The notes under the pieces are model-generated. The model saw nothing but the letters and a program-made list of their open reading frames with translations. It ran no database searches and was not told the origin of the DNA. Positions 48,182-56,723 of a stretch of 64,000 bases of DNA are shown piece by piece. This DNA is from Butyrivibrio proteoclasticus P6B7. GTDB taxonomy: Bacteria; Bacillota; Clostridia; Lachnospirales; Lachnospiraceae. The DNA lies in NCBI RefSeq assembly GCF_000622085.1, contig NZ_JHWL01000003.1, positions 1 to 64,000 of the forward strand, written 5' to 3'. Made by a program: the position numbers and the translations under genes. The first letter of the stretch is position 1. The number at the start of each line of letters is the position of its first letter.

Positions 48182-49640
48182 ATCCGTATATCCTTTCTAT
48201 CTTGGCTTCATAGCCATATTTAGTGCCTACTACAATTTCCGCTCTGAAAATATCAAGACAATAATCCATCTTAAAATTACTGTTGCCGTCTGTATTTCTT
48301 ACATCCATCTCGATCACATCCATCATGCGGACTGTCTTTACGTCAGAAGATGTCATGAGAAGCCTGATTCTTAAATAATCCTCGTAGTATAGTCCCGAGC
48401 CGCAGTCTCCACCGTTTAAAAAATCTCTAAAGGATAGCACCTTGGTCCAAGTTAACTGCCAGGTTTCATCGCTTTTAAACAGTGGAACTCGTCCTCCGCT
48501 AAACAGAATATTCAGATCCTTGATGGATTCTGCAAAGGTCCAGGCAAAGGCCATGGAGTATTTAAGTGGATCTTTAATATCCGGACACCTTACCAGCAGT
48601 GCAATTGCACTGGCTATAACGTCGAGCTCATTCATTTTCTGTGAGTTTGAAAAGAGATAAAGCATATTTGAAGCTTCTCTCCAAAACAGAAGGCACTCTG
48701 CCATCTTCTCAAGATTTGCATAGTCACTACTTTCGCCGTAGATAAGGTATTCAAGCTGGTACTTTAATACTGCTTTGTCCATTTCTGCGCCATAGCGACT
48801 GCACTTTTCGTAGTAATACTGTTCAATCAAAGCTCTTTCTGAAAGAGAGATGTCCTCAGTGTCGTCTAATCCAGTTCCTTTATTTCGTTCTCTATGAGAT
48901 ATCAGCGCTGACGTATTGGTTGTAGCTTTTGAAATGTTATCTGTATTCTTCACCGATAAGCTGAGCGCGCCAAATCCCTTAGTCGCATTTACAGCATCTG
49001 CGGGATTTCCCAGAGACTGCTCCTCTTCCTCTCCCTTGTCATTTATAAAGGTTGGGAGCTCTATGCTGTTTAGTTCCTCCTGATTCGCTCTGGCCATAGC
49101 CTCAACGTCGGTAGTATCAAGTTCTCCCTCCTGAAGGCTTTTCAGATTATTTTCAACGTCTGTCAGTAGTCCTTCCACAGGTTCTGCGCCCATATAGGCA
49201 AGGATTTGTCTGTTGAGTACCGCGCCTCCATTGTCGGAAGCAAAGGAATATCCCGTGATATTAGCCTCTTTGCAGTACATTGCAGTCATTGTCTGGGCGT
49301 TCCTGATGGCACCAAGTTTGCTTCTGTCAAAGTTCTTTTGCACATAATTTCTTAAATGCTCCTGGGTATTAAGGATTGAATGATTCCCTGTCCCATAGGA
49401 TGTATCAACCATCAATAAGCCATATTGCTCATATAGAGCCCTGCTGTATTCAGCAAGCACAGAATTCATGGAGATGTCTGCCACGCATTCCGTTTTCATT
49501 TTTACAGCTCCTATTCTGGCTCCCTGATAGAGAGCCAGGATAAGAGACAGAATGATTGTTATCGATAGTGATAAAAAGACAGTAAGATACCCTTTAGTTC
49601 GTGATCGCACGTGTATCTTCTCTGATTGTTTTAAAGACAT
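48171..49640 (-). CDS. DUF5702-type Tad-locus membrane protein (489 aa)
   Basis: An N-terminal membrane helix (GYLTVFLSLSITIILSLILA) precedes a large exposed domain rich in helices. This matches DUF5702, which occupies the TadG/TadF-like position in Lachnospiraceae Tad loci. The start overlaps the end of the pilin gene. It is expected to be an anchored assembly factor or minor component on the outer face of the membrane. The precise job is unknown. Confidence 0.75.
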   Translation of the reverse strand: MSLKQSEKIHVRSRTKGYLTVFLSLSITIILSLILALYQGARIGAVKMKTECVADISMNSVLAEYSRALYEQYGLLMVDTSYGTGNHSILNTQEHLRNYVQKNFDRSKLGAIRNAQTMTAMYCKEANITGYSFASDNGGAVLNRQILAYMGAEPVEGLLTDVENNLKSLQEGELDTTDVEAMARANQEELNSIELPTFINDKGEEEEQSLGNPADAVNATKGFGALSLSVKNTDNISKATTNTSALISHRERNKGTGLDDTEDISLSERALIEQYYYEKCSRYGAEMDKAVLKYQLEYLIYGESSDYANLEKMAECLLFWREASNMLYLFSNSQKMNELDVIASAIALLVRCPDIKDPLKYSMAFAWTFAESIKDLNILFSGGRVPLFKSDETWQLTWTKVLSFRDFLNGGDCGSGLYYEDYLRIRLLMTSSDVKTVRMMDVIEMDVRNTDGNSNFKMDYCLDIFRAEIVVGTKYGYEAKIERIYGYEL

Positions 49641-49812
49641 CTTCTACGATTCCAGAAATCTGCTGCTTAAAGACAATTACAAGACCAATAAGAACAACGA
49701 TGATAAGAATTACTTCTACAGTTCCCATTCCGGACTCATCGTTCCAGAAATTCTTAATTCCCTTTACAGCCTTTCCTCCAAGATTCTTCACTTTGTTTTT
49801 GAAATTATTCAT
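49594..49812 (-). CDS. flp: Flp-type major pilin (72 aa)
   Basis: The ATG at 49812 follows AAGGAGGAAAA. The product has a charged leader (MNNFKNKVKNLGGKAVKGIK), then NDESGMGTVEVILIIVVLIG, the Flp pattern with a Gly-type prepilin cleavage site, Glu at mature position 4-5 and one membrane helix. It would polymerise into the Tad pilus after cleavage by one of the A24 peptidases. The operon context (CpaF, TadB/C) fits. Confidence 0.88.
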   Translation of the reverse strand: MNNFKNKVKNLGGKAVKGIKNFWNDESGMGTVEVILIIVVLIGLVIVFKQQISGIVEDVFKTIREDTRAITN

Positions 49813-49896
49813 TTTTCCTCCTTTTGCGCATTGCGCTATTTTATTTATGTAAATGCAGAGATTCTGCAATTACTTCGTATCCAAAATTGTTCTAGA

Positions 49897-51354
49897 TCAA
49901 AACGCCAGGTATGCAGGTATCATGATGATCACCATGACGATTACCAGCATCATGATCATTGGAAGAAGCAATTTAGTTCCTGCCTCTTCGCCGATTTTTC
50001 TGGTTTTATCCAGTCTGTCATCAAAGGCCTTTTGTGACTCTTCCTGAAGAAGCTTAAGTAGCTCTCCATTTCCCTTTTTCAGGTTCTGAGACAGAAGTGT
50101 GCTAAGTCTTGCAAACTGCTGCCCGCCACACCTTAGGCCAAAGTTTTCATAAACGCTTCCCTCACTCATACCACTAAGAAGCTCTCTTCCGGATCTTTCC
50201 ACCTCTTCATAGAGGTATCTCTTCTCCAGGGTCTTTTTCTTCTTCTTTTGATATGAGGCAGAAAGCCTTTCAAATATATTTCTCATTGTCATTCCTGCTC
50301 CCAGATAGAGAACAAGCTGTGACACGAACTGAGGATAATCGTTAAGCATCTGCTTATCGCGCTCCTCCATTTTTTTCTTTAGCTCTTTATCCTTAAGGAC
50401 AAAGGATGCGCCGCCTGCAGCAAGCATCAGCACAAGGAAGATAAAGCTGTTGTCCTCGATTCGCTCTTTCCAGATCAGCGTCTTATCTCCATAAGCCTGG
50501 GGAAGCGCCACTTTCTTTTCATACACAGAATCCTTATCAGCCTTATCGATAAGCCCCGCTATAGCCTTAAACATTTCCTGTTCCTTGGTAAGCTCTTTTG
50601 GGCATATGTTTGCATGCATGACCTGAACATAAGACAGGTCGTTATACTTGTAAGTGGCAGTAAGAGTGATTATCTCTCCGCCCTTTGGGATGTTGTCTTC
50701 AATAAGAGCTCCGTCGAAATGAATCACCTGATAGTTGTCGATTCGCCAGGAAATCTCAAAGGGATATCCCGGAAGCTTTTCCATAAGATCCAGATCAGAA
50801 GTGACCTTGTCAAAAGACTCATTGTCTTTTAACACCAGCTTCTCCATTTCCGCAGAAGCCTCATCAAATAAGGTCTTAGTCTCTTCCTCTGTATAGAGCT
50901 GCTCGCCAATCAGAACGTCAAAGTCTCCGATCAGATTTCCCTCTTCATCCTCCGCCTCCAGATATGCTGTAAAATCGCCCTGTCCATAGTCATTTCGTAT
51001 GAGATTACTGTCCTGATCCAAGATGCTCCCGGACTGACTGGACAGATGGATCAGAAAAGCCAGAATACTTCCGGCAAATGCCAGAATCAGCACTATGCTT
51101 ATCTTTCTTATGTAGTAGTCACAAAGAGCTTTGCCCATATCCTTCTGATAGCTAAGGCTTCCCAGGTAGGTTCGAACTTTCTCCTTTCCACGGAACTTTC
51201 GTTTATTTAGTTTTTTATAGATAAAAAGAGAGATCTTAAGAAGCTCCCTGCTTATGCCTGTTTCCACGATCGTATCCGGTAGTTCCAGGTCCTTTGAAAA
51301 GAACCAGAGCACCAGAATAAAAACCGGGCAAGCCAGGTAGATGATAAAAAACAT
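49897..51354 (-). CDS. tadC: TadC-like inner-membrane platform protein with large insertion (485 aa)
   Basis: The C-terminal ~190 residues have the T2SF fold (QFVSQLVLYLGAGMTMRNIF) and two terminal membrane helices (LLLPMIMMLVIVMVIIMIPA). After the first membrane helices (~80-105) there is an insertion of ~190 residues (about 115-305), predicted outside the membrane, with an Ig-like pattern (YPFEISWRIDNYQVIHFDGA). Usual TadC proteins are about 300 residues long. It pairs with TadB, encoded 13 bp upstream. Confidence 0.85.
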   Translation of the reverse strand: MFFIIYLACPVFILVLWFFSKDLELPDTIVETGISRELLKISLFIYKKLNKRKFRGKEKVRTYLGSLSYQKDMGKALCDYYIRKISIVLILAFAGSILAFLIHLSSQSGSILDQDSNLIRNDYGQGDFTAYLEAEDEEGNLIGDFDVLIGEQLYTEEETKTLFDEASAEMEKLVLKDNESFDKVTSDLDLMEKLPGYPFEISWRIDNYQVIHFDGALIEDNIPKGGEIITLTATYKYNDLSYVQVMHANICPKELTKEQEMFKAIAGLIDKADKDSVYEKKVALPQAYGDKTLIWKERIEDNSFIFLVLMLAAGGASFVLKDKELKKKMEERDKQMLNDYPQFVSQLVLYLGAGMTMRNIFERLSASYQKKKKKTLEKRYLYEEVERSGRELLSGMSEGSVYENFGLRCGGQQFARLSTLLSQNLKKGNGELLKLLQEESQKAFDDRLDKTRKIGEEAGTKLLLPMIMMLVIVMVIIMIPAYLAF

Positions 51355-51367
51355 AGATTATCCTTTT

Positions 51368-52135
51368 CTAAACTGTGATATTTACTATTTTTTCTGAAAG
51401 AAGATATGCACCGATATAAACACCCATGCATAAAGACATTAAGATTATTCCAAACAGATTGTGATACAGCGGACTAAAAAAGCCTGGACTTGTGATGCTT
51501 ACATAAAGGATGATAAAGAAAGGCACGAGGTTCATGATTCTTGCCTCCATCCTCTTAGCACTTACAAGAACATCAATTTCTTTTTCCACCTCAATCTTCT
51601 TAGAAATAACATAGACACTTCTTGAAATTATCTCTGTCATATTGCCGCCGCTTTTCTTTGCTATTGCAAACACGCCGGCGAAATCCTGAATATCCGTATT
51701 TTCAGACTCATTTCCAAAGTTGATAAGCAGCTTCTCCAACGGGATATTGTTGGCAATACCTTTGTATATTCTGTTTAAGTAGCTACAGATCATGCTTTTC
51801 TTTCCGTAGAGCAAAACCATATCTTTTCCAGCTTCTCTAAAGGCATTCTCAATCGAATACCCTGCCTTGAGATTGGTGGTGACGCTGATCATGGCGTCCA
51901 TGAACTGTATTCCAATGATCCTTCTGTTCCTGATCTTCTCCAATCTTTTCTGATAGATGAACCAGGGAATGACAATCGGTAAAAGAGCTATGACTGCAAT
52001 ATATGAATCATAGAAAAGCATTCCAAAGGCAAAGGCAATTCCAACTCCCTGAATAACATAAGGAAGGTCAGAAAATGATGGCTTATAGTTTAAGGCCTGC
52101 CGCCAATAGTTTTTCAGTATTTTCAAGTTTTCCAA
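51368..52135 (-). CDS. tadB: TadB-like inner-membrane platform protein (255 aa)
   Basis: The T2SF domain (FMDAMISVTTNLKAGYSIEN, then SGGNMTEIISRSVYVI) lies between N-terminal (~28-58) and C-terminal (~200-245) membrane helices. Together with TadC it anchors the CpaF ATPase. It overlaps the CpaF stop by 53 bp. Confidence 0.9.
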   Translation of the reverse strand: MENLKILKNYWRQALNYKPSFSDLPYVIQGVGIAFAFGMLFYDSYIAVIALLPIVIPWFIYQKRLEKIRNRRIIGIQFMDAMISVTTNLKAGYSIENAFREAGKDMVLLYGKKSMICSYLNRIYKGIANNIPLEKLLINFGNESENTDIQDFAGVFAIAKKSGGNMTEIISRSVYVISKKIEVEKEIDVLVSAKRMEARIMNLVPFFIILYVSITSPGFFSPLYHNLFGIILMSLCMGVYIGAYLLSEKIVNITV

Positions 52136-53315
52136 TTCTATTCCACTCTCCTATGATTTTTCCATTCTGATCAATTCCTTTTTCTTCAAATTTAAACAGT
52201 GTATTCATTGAAATTTTTCCACTTATTGGATCTATCTCTTTTCTCAGTTCTGTTATCTCAAGAACCTTTCTGGATCTGTCTCTTAATCGTCCAAGATGGA
52301 CTATCACATCTATGCCTGAGGCAATCTGGCCTCTGATGGCAGGAAGCGGAATGTCCATTCCCATAAGGCTCATGGTCTCTATTCTGGAAAGCATATCTGA
52401 TGCACTGTTGGAGTGTCCTGTTGACATTGCCATATGACCCGTGTTCATAGCCTGCAGCATATCGATACATTCCGCACCTCTTACCTCGCCAACTATGATC
52501 CAGTCTGGCCTCATACGAAGGGAAGATTTGATCAGATCTCGGATTGAGATTGCTTTACAACCTTCAACATTGGCGTTTCTTGCCTCCATCCTTACAAGGT
52601 TTGGCACGCCTCTTATCTGAAGCTCAGCGTTATCTTCTATGCTTATTACTCGTAAATCCTTTGGGATAAAATCAGACAGAGCATTTAAGAAGGTGGTCTT
52701 ACCTGAACCGGTACCACCGCAGATAAAAATGTTATATCCTGCTTTTATCAGAATTTCCAGATAATCTCTTAGTTCTTTTGAAATAGAACCGATTTCTATA
52801 AGGGTCTTCATCGTAATAGGTTCATCCGGGAACCTTCTTATGGTGATGATGGGACCATTTAGTGCGATTGGGTTAAGTACAATATTGACTCGGGCTCCGT
52901 TTGAAAGCCTGGCGTCTACTATGGGCGATGACTCGTTTACCACCCTGTTACAGGAGGCAACTATTTGCTGAACCACATCCTCAAGCTTTTCTCTTGATTC
53001 GAAGGTTACATCACTTTTGGTAATGGCTCCGTTTTTCTCAATGAAAATATTGTCGGTGCCATTTATCATGATTTCCGTGACCTTCGGATCATCCACAAGC
53101 TGCTGCAGAACATCAAGCTTTCTGATTGAATGAAAGAGCTGAGTTCGTAATCTCTTTTTATCCTCAACAGAAAGAGCTTTGTTCCTTGTGGCCTGGTACA
53201 TCTGCCGGTCAATGAGCTCGTACATTTCTTCATCAGATATGTCCTTTGAAAAATCTATCGAGTTCATGACTCCAGTCTTTATCTGGTTTTTAAGATCATT
53301 ATCCCTTAGATTCAT
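52083..53315 (-). CDS. cpaF: CpaF/TadA secretion ATPase
   Basis: A 410-residue secretion ATPase that powers Tad pilus assembly. The N-terminal domain precedes [13 protein letters not shown] (Walker A, near residue 205). The Asp box [11 protein letters not shown], Walker [13 protein letters not shown] and the His box MSTGHSNSA are all intact. It overlaps the next gene, tadB, by 53 bp. Confidence 0.96.
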   Translation of the reverse strand: MNLRDNDLKNQIKTGVMNSIDFSKDISDEEMYELIDRQMYQATRNKALSVEDKKRLRTQLFHSIRKLDVLQQLVDDPKVTEIMINGTDNIFIEKNGAITKSDVTFESREKLEDVVQQIVASCNRVVNESSPIVDARLSNGARVNIVLNPIALNGPIITIRRFPDEPITMKTLIEIGSISKELRDYLEILIKAGYNIFICGGTGSGKTTFLNALSDFIPKDLRVISIEDNAELQIRGVPNLVRMEARNANVEGCKAISIRDLIKSSLRMRPDWIIVGEVRGAECIDMLQAMNTGHMAMSTGHSNSASDMLSRIETMSLMGMDIPLPAIRGQIASGIDVIVHLGRLRDRSRKVLEITELRKEIDPISGKISMNTLFKFEEKGIDQNGKIIGEWNRIGKLENTEKLLAAGLKL

Positions 53316-54327
53316 CCAAAGGCTCCTCCCTATTTATGATGCTGTCCACAACGCTGTTATATCTGGAAGACTCCCTTTGGTCTGGAACCTGACATTTAAA
53401 GGTCTTAAGGTAAACATCTTCATAGCTGTTTTCTCTAAGAACATCCTCGTACATGCCCAGGACAAAGTTATCTGCTTCGCCGTTTCGAGTGATGGTTATA
53501 ACATCATCGCACATCCTTAATATATCAAGAAAGCCCTCTGGATAATCCGTCATATCAAGAACTACGTAGTTGTATCCGCCTTCAGAAACAATGAGATCAT
53601 ACAGATTTTTAAATCTTGTATGGTCGATTTCTTTTATCTGGGAAGCTGTCTTAGCAGGGGCTATAAAGTCCACTCCTTCCACATTGGTCTTAATCCTCTC
53701 AAGATACAGGCAGAACTTATCTCTTTCGCAGTCTGCATAGTACAGAAGATCCGACAGATTCTCCTTACTCTCGCCGCCCAGGGCAAAGGTCAGAGCAGAA
53801 AAACTTTCAAGACTTAAAAAAATTGTTTTTCCCCTTTCTGACAGCCTCTGAGCCACCTTCCTTGCTAAGGTTGTCTGTCCTGCTCCCTTATGGGGCGTGT
53901 AGAAACCTATTAGCCTTCCATTTGCATGGGTCTGATAATTTCCAAGACCCTCAAATCCCTTTGGTGCCTTCGTACAGAATGAAAGAATCTCATCCACAAT
54001 GCCTTTCGCCGGCTGATATTTGCTTACATGTTCAACAAGCATCCCCTCATCACAAGAATCCTCGCAGACCACTGATCTTTGCTGTTCATCCAGCACTATG
54101 ATATTGGAACATATATCTTTTACCCCATTCTTTTGCAGAGTCAGGAACTCTTTTTCCGAAGAGAGCAAAAGAGCTATCTCATTATCCCTGGCAAAATCAT
54201 TCAGAAGGTCAACTCCTGTGAATGAATAGATGTCAAAGGACAATCCCAAATTGTTTCGTAGATATTCATCAAGCCTTCTGCAATAGACCTCTTCGCTGTC
54301 GCAGATTGCCAGTTTAAGCATACTCAT
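53299..54327 (-). CDS. cpaE: CpaE/TadZ-like ParA-family localisation protein
   Basis: An atypical receiver-like N-terminus (~1-130) is followed by a MinD/ParA-like P-loop region (FYTPHKGAGQTTLARKVAQR). The second lysine of the deviant Walker A is replaced by Gln (GAGQTT). Other elements are VVLDMTDYPEGFLDILRMCD. TadZ proteins position the machinery at a cell site, and several have altered P-loops. It lies between the prepilin peptidase and CpaF genes. Confidence 0.85.
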   Translation of the reverse strand: MSMLKLAICDSEEVYCRRLDEYLRNNLGLSFDIYSFTGVDLLNDFARDNEIALLLSSEKEFLTLQKNGVKDICSNIIVLDEQQRSVVCEDSCDEGMLVEHVSKYQPAKGIVDEILSFCTKAPKGFEGLGNYQTHANGRLIGFYTPHKGAGQTTLARKVAQRLSERGKTIFLSLESFSALTFALGGESKENLSDLLYYADCERDKFCLYLERIKTNVEGVDFIAPAKTASQIKEIDHTRFKNLYDLIVSEGGYNYVVLDMTDYPEGFLDILRMCDDVITITRNGEADNFVLGMYEDVLRENSYEDVYLKTFKCQVPDQRESSRYNSVVDSIINREEPLDESKG

Positions 54328-54734
54328 GCCAATCCTCCCATTATGAACAAAGCACTCATCAGTACTGGAACTGCAAAATGGATTGTTCTTTTTTTACGTC
54401 TGCTAAAAATCAAAACTACTGCTGAAATAATTCCTGCAATGAGGAAAGAAATCAGGATACAGGATATTAGGTCCTGCATAGATAAAAAAGATGCTAAAGA
54501 CATAACAAGTTTAACGTCTCCAGCGGCGATCCCCTTTAAAAGGTATACGGGAAAAAGAAATACGAATGCTGCTGCAATTGCCACAACCATGTCAAATATT
54601 CTATCGTGTCCCTGGATTATACTATTGATGATCCCTATAAGTAGTGCCGGGATCACCCAGAAATTGTAGATCTTATTCTTGTACAGATCAGTAAACGCTG
54701 CTCCAGACAAGAACAGAATAAGAAATGCGTTTAT
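54324..54734 (-). CDS. cpaA: Prepilin peptidase, A24/CpaA family, with non-standard start
   Basis: The protein has the A24 peptidase layout: an aspartate in SGAAFTDLYKNKI and a second in KGIAAGDVKLV, and five or six membrane helices. Starting at the only near-upstream TTG (54710) would cut the first helix. The ATA at 54734 lies nine bases after GGAG and yields a full-length helix (NAFLILFLSGAAF), so I chose it. The frame stays open further to ~54820 without ATG, GTG or TTG. It is the first gene of the Tad operon. Confidence 0.75.
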   Translation of the reverse strand: MNAFLILFLSGAAFTDLYKNKIYNFWVIPALLIGIINSIIQGHDRIFDMVVAIAAAFVFLFPVYLLKGIAAGDVKLVMSLASFLSMQDLISCILISFLIAGIISAVVLIFSRRKKRTIHFAVPVLMSALFIMGGLA

Positions 54735-54884
54735 TGATATCGACTCCTCTCTAAAACTTAATTCGAGCTCGCGATTTAAAAATCTATCATCATTTTCTTT
54801 TTTTGTAAACCCCTCAATTTTTTATGATTTTTCATACCTTCATTTTTTGTTCGATGAAAACCAAACACTGTTTTTTGACACAAA

Positions 54885-54934
54885 AATATCGGAGCAGTGC
54901 TCATTTTCCGCAATAATGAGACTGCCCCGATATT
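54885..54934 (-). terminator. Terminator of the flagellin/fliS unit
   Basis: A ~21-bp imperfect stem (AATATCGG..GCAGT..CTCATT) and U run on the minus strand, 70 bp after fliS. The region 54735-55004 otherwise holds only the upstream region of the Tad operon. No clear consensus promoter is visible. Confidence 0.85.
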
Positions 54935-55004
54935 TGAATATGCGTTAATATCTCTTTTTTATTTTCCCAAAAACAAGGTCAAAATTAATTATCTTAAGAT
55001 TTTC

Positions 55005-55481
55005 TTAAGCCATAAATCCTCGGTTATAAGATCCCGCTGTAACCGCCTCGTTAAGGCTATTTCTTCCGTAGGTAAGACCTGCGTAAACGGTCTGGATATT
55101 TCCCATCATCGGTGCACTGGTGTCTTCTTTTTCCAGTTCTCTATAAGCCTCGCACAGTGACTTAATGTTCTGGGCTACTCTCCAGATCTTGTGGATACTA
55201 TAGGTGGCTCCGGCTACAATAAGCTCTTTTTTGAAGTAGATGTACAACTTGTGAAGATCCTTGGCCAGTGAGTACTTAAGGTTCAGAGATCTTATCAGCT
55301 CATCGATACAGCTCTGGGCATTGGAAAGAGCCTTCTGGGCATCTTCCTTTTTGCCTATGCTAAGATCGTCCATTGCCTCATCAAGGTACTCAAGAACCAT
55401 TTCATAGAGGATCGTTATCATCTGAGTCTTGTTGGCCTGAGATATTTTTAATGTCATTTCCTGTTTCTTTTCCTGAGTCAT
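55005..55481 (-). CDS. fliS: FliS-like flagellin export chaperone
   Basis: The start is the ATG at 55481 with GAGGG upstream. The 158-residue helical protein matches FliS: ANKTQMITILYEMVLEYLDE at helix 1, then IDELIRSLNLKYSLAKDLHK and LYIYFKKELI. FliS binds the C-terminus of flagellin and prevents early polymerisation. It is directly downstream of the flagellin gene, which supports the call. Slightly longer than usual (~130 aa). Confidence 0.85.
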   Translation of the reverse strand: MTQEKKQEMTLKISQANKTQMITILYEMVLEYLDEAMDDLSIGKKEDAQKALSNAQSCIDELIRSLNLKYSLAKDLHKLYIYFKKELIVAGATYSIHKIWRVAQNIKSLCEAYRELEKEDTSAPMMGNIQTVYAGLTYGRNSLNEAVTAGSYNRGFMA

Positions 55482-55509
55482 GGCATTCCCTCTCAATTAC
55501 CCTAAATGA

Positions 55510-56694
55510 TTACTTCAGTAACTGTAATACCTGCGAAGGTCTCTCATTGGCCTGGGCCATCATTGATGTGCCTGCCTGAGAAAGAACCTGCTGAGTAGAG
55601 TAAACAGTCATCTCTTCTGCCATATCCACATCCATAATTCTTGAATATGCAGCTGTCATGTTCTCAACAGTGATATCCAAGCTGCTGGATGTATGCTCCA
55701 GTCTATTCTGATAAGCACCCAGTTTACTTCTAATTGTGCTTACTGTTGTAAGAGCATTCTTTACGCTTTCAATGGCTTCCTTGGCACCAACCGGGTTAGC
55801 CATATCCAGGTTGTAGATACTAAGGGTATTAAGGGATACCTTTGGAATTCTGATATCTATTGTCTGGCCTTCGTTAGCTCCCACCTGCATTGTCATAGCA
55901 CCCTGGGCTGTCAGCTCAATATTAAGTGTTCCGCTAAAGGCCTCATTTATCTGTACTTTGATCTCTTTTCCAGTGTTGTCCTTAAGGCAGAGGATATCTT
56001 CTTCGATGGTTGCCTTAAGACCGTTGGTCATATAGTCCTCTGATCCATCGTCGCTAATCCTTTTAATCTTGATCTCGTTCTGAGAATCTCCGTTAAAAAA
56101 GATAGCTTTTTTATCAACACCTGTTGTTCCGGTAAGGTTCAGGTAGGATACGTCGATACCTGTGATCTGATATCTGCCTCCATCAACTACGTCTGAGTAG
56201 CTGCTGACCTTAATGTTAGGATTGGTAACTGCTGTATCGAAGCTGCTTCCGACTGTAGCATAGCCTCTTAGGTCAAAAGAGCCGTCTAAGATAGACTGAC
56301 CATTGAACTGAGTGGTGTTGGCCATTCTCTCAATCTCTTCTTTGAGAAGGGTTACCTCATCCTGGATTGTCTCTCTATCTCCATCTGTTAAGGTGTCTGT
56401 ACTTGCTTTAATTGCCAGTTCGCTCATTCTCTGAAGCATCTCCTGGATCGCGGAGAGGGTTCCGTCTGCAACCTGTACAATTGAGATTGCGTCATTGGAG
56501 GTATCTCCTGCAACTCCCAGGCCTTCAAGCTGAGAATTCATTCTTCTGGACATAGCAAGACCAGAGGGGTTATCCTTGGCATTTGCAATTTTAAGACCGC
56601 TGGATAATCTCTCTAGTGATTCAGTAAGGAGATTGTCATTTTTCTGGAGTGCATTGTTTGCGATCATAGCGGATACGTTGTAGTTAACTTTCAT
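55510..56694 (-). CDS. fliC: Flagellin
   Basis: The conserved N-terminal D0/D1 (NNALQKNDNLLTESLERLSS, then GLKIANAKDNPSGLAMS) and C-terminal domains (TAAYSRIMDVDMAEEMTVYS, then QAGTSMMAQANERPSQVL) are complete. A short variable middle of ~150 residues lies between. The 394-residue size is typical. It follows a large flagellar-cluster gene by 30 bp, with GAGG before the ATG. Confidence 0.95.
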   Translation of the reverse strand: MKVNYNVSAMIANNALQKNDNLLTESLERLSSGLKIANAKDNPSGLAMSRRMNSQLEGLGVAGDTSNDAISIVQVADGTLSAIQEMLQRMSELAIKASTDTLTDGDRETIQDEVTLLKEEIERMANTTQFNGQSILDGSFDLRGYATVGSSFDTAVTNPNIKVSSYSDVVDGGRYQITGIDVSYLNLTGTTGVDKKAIFFNGDSQNEIKIKRISDDGSEDYMTNGLKATIEEDILCLKDNTGKEIKVQINEAFSGTLNIELTAQGAMTMQVGANEGQTIDIRIPKVSLNTLSIYNLDMANPVGAKEAIESVKNALTTVSTIRSKLGAYQNRLEHTSSSLDITVENMTAAYSRIMDVDMAEEMTVYSTQQVLSQAGTSMMAQANERPSQVLQLLK

Positions 56695-56723
56695 AATAAA
56701 CCTCGTTTCTTAGGAAATCTGGC

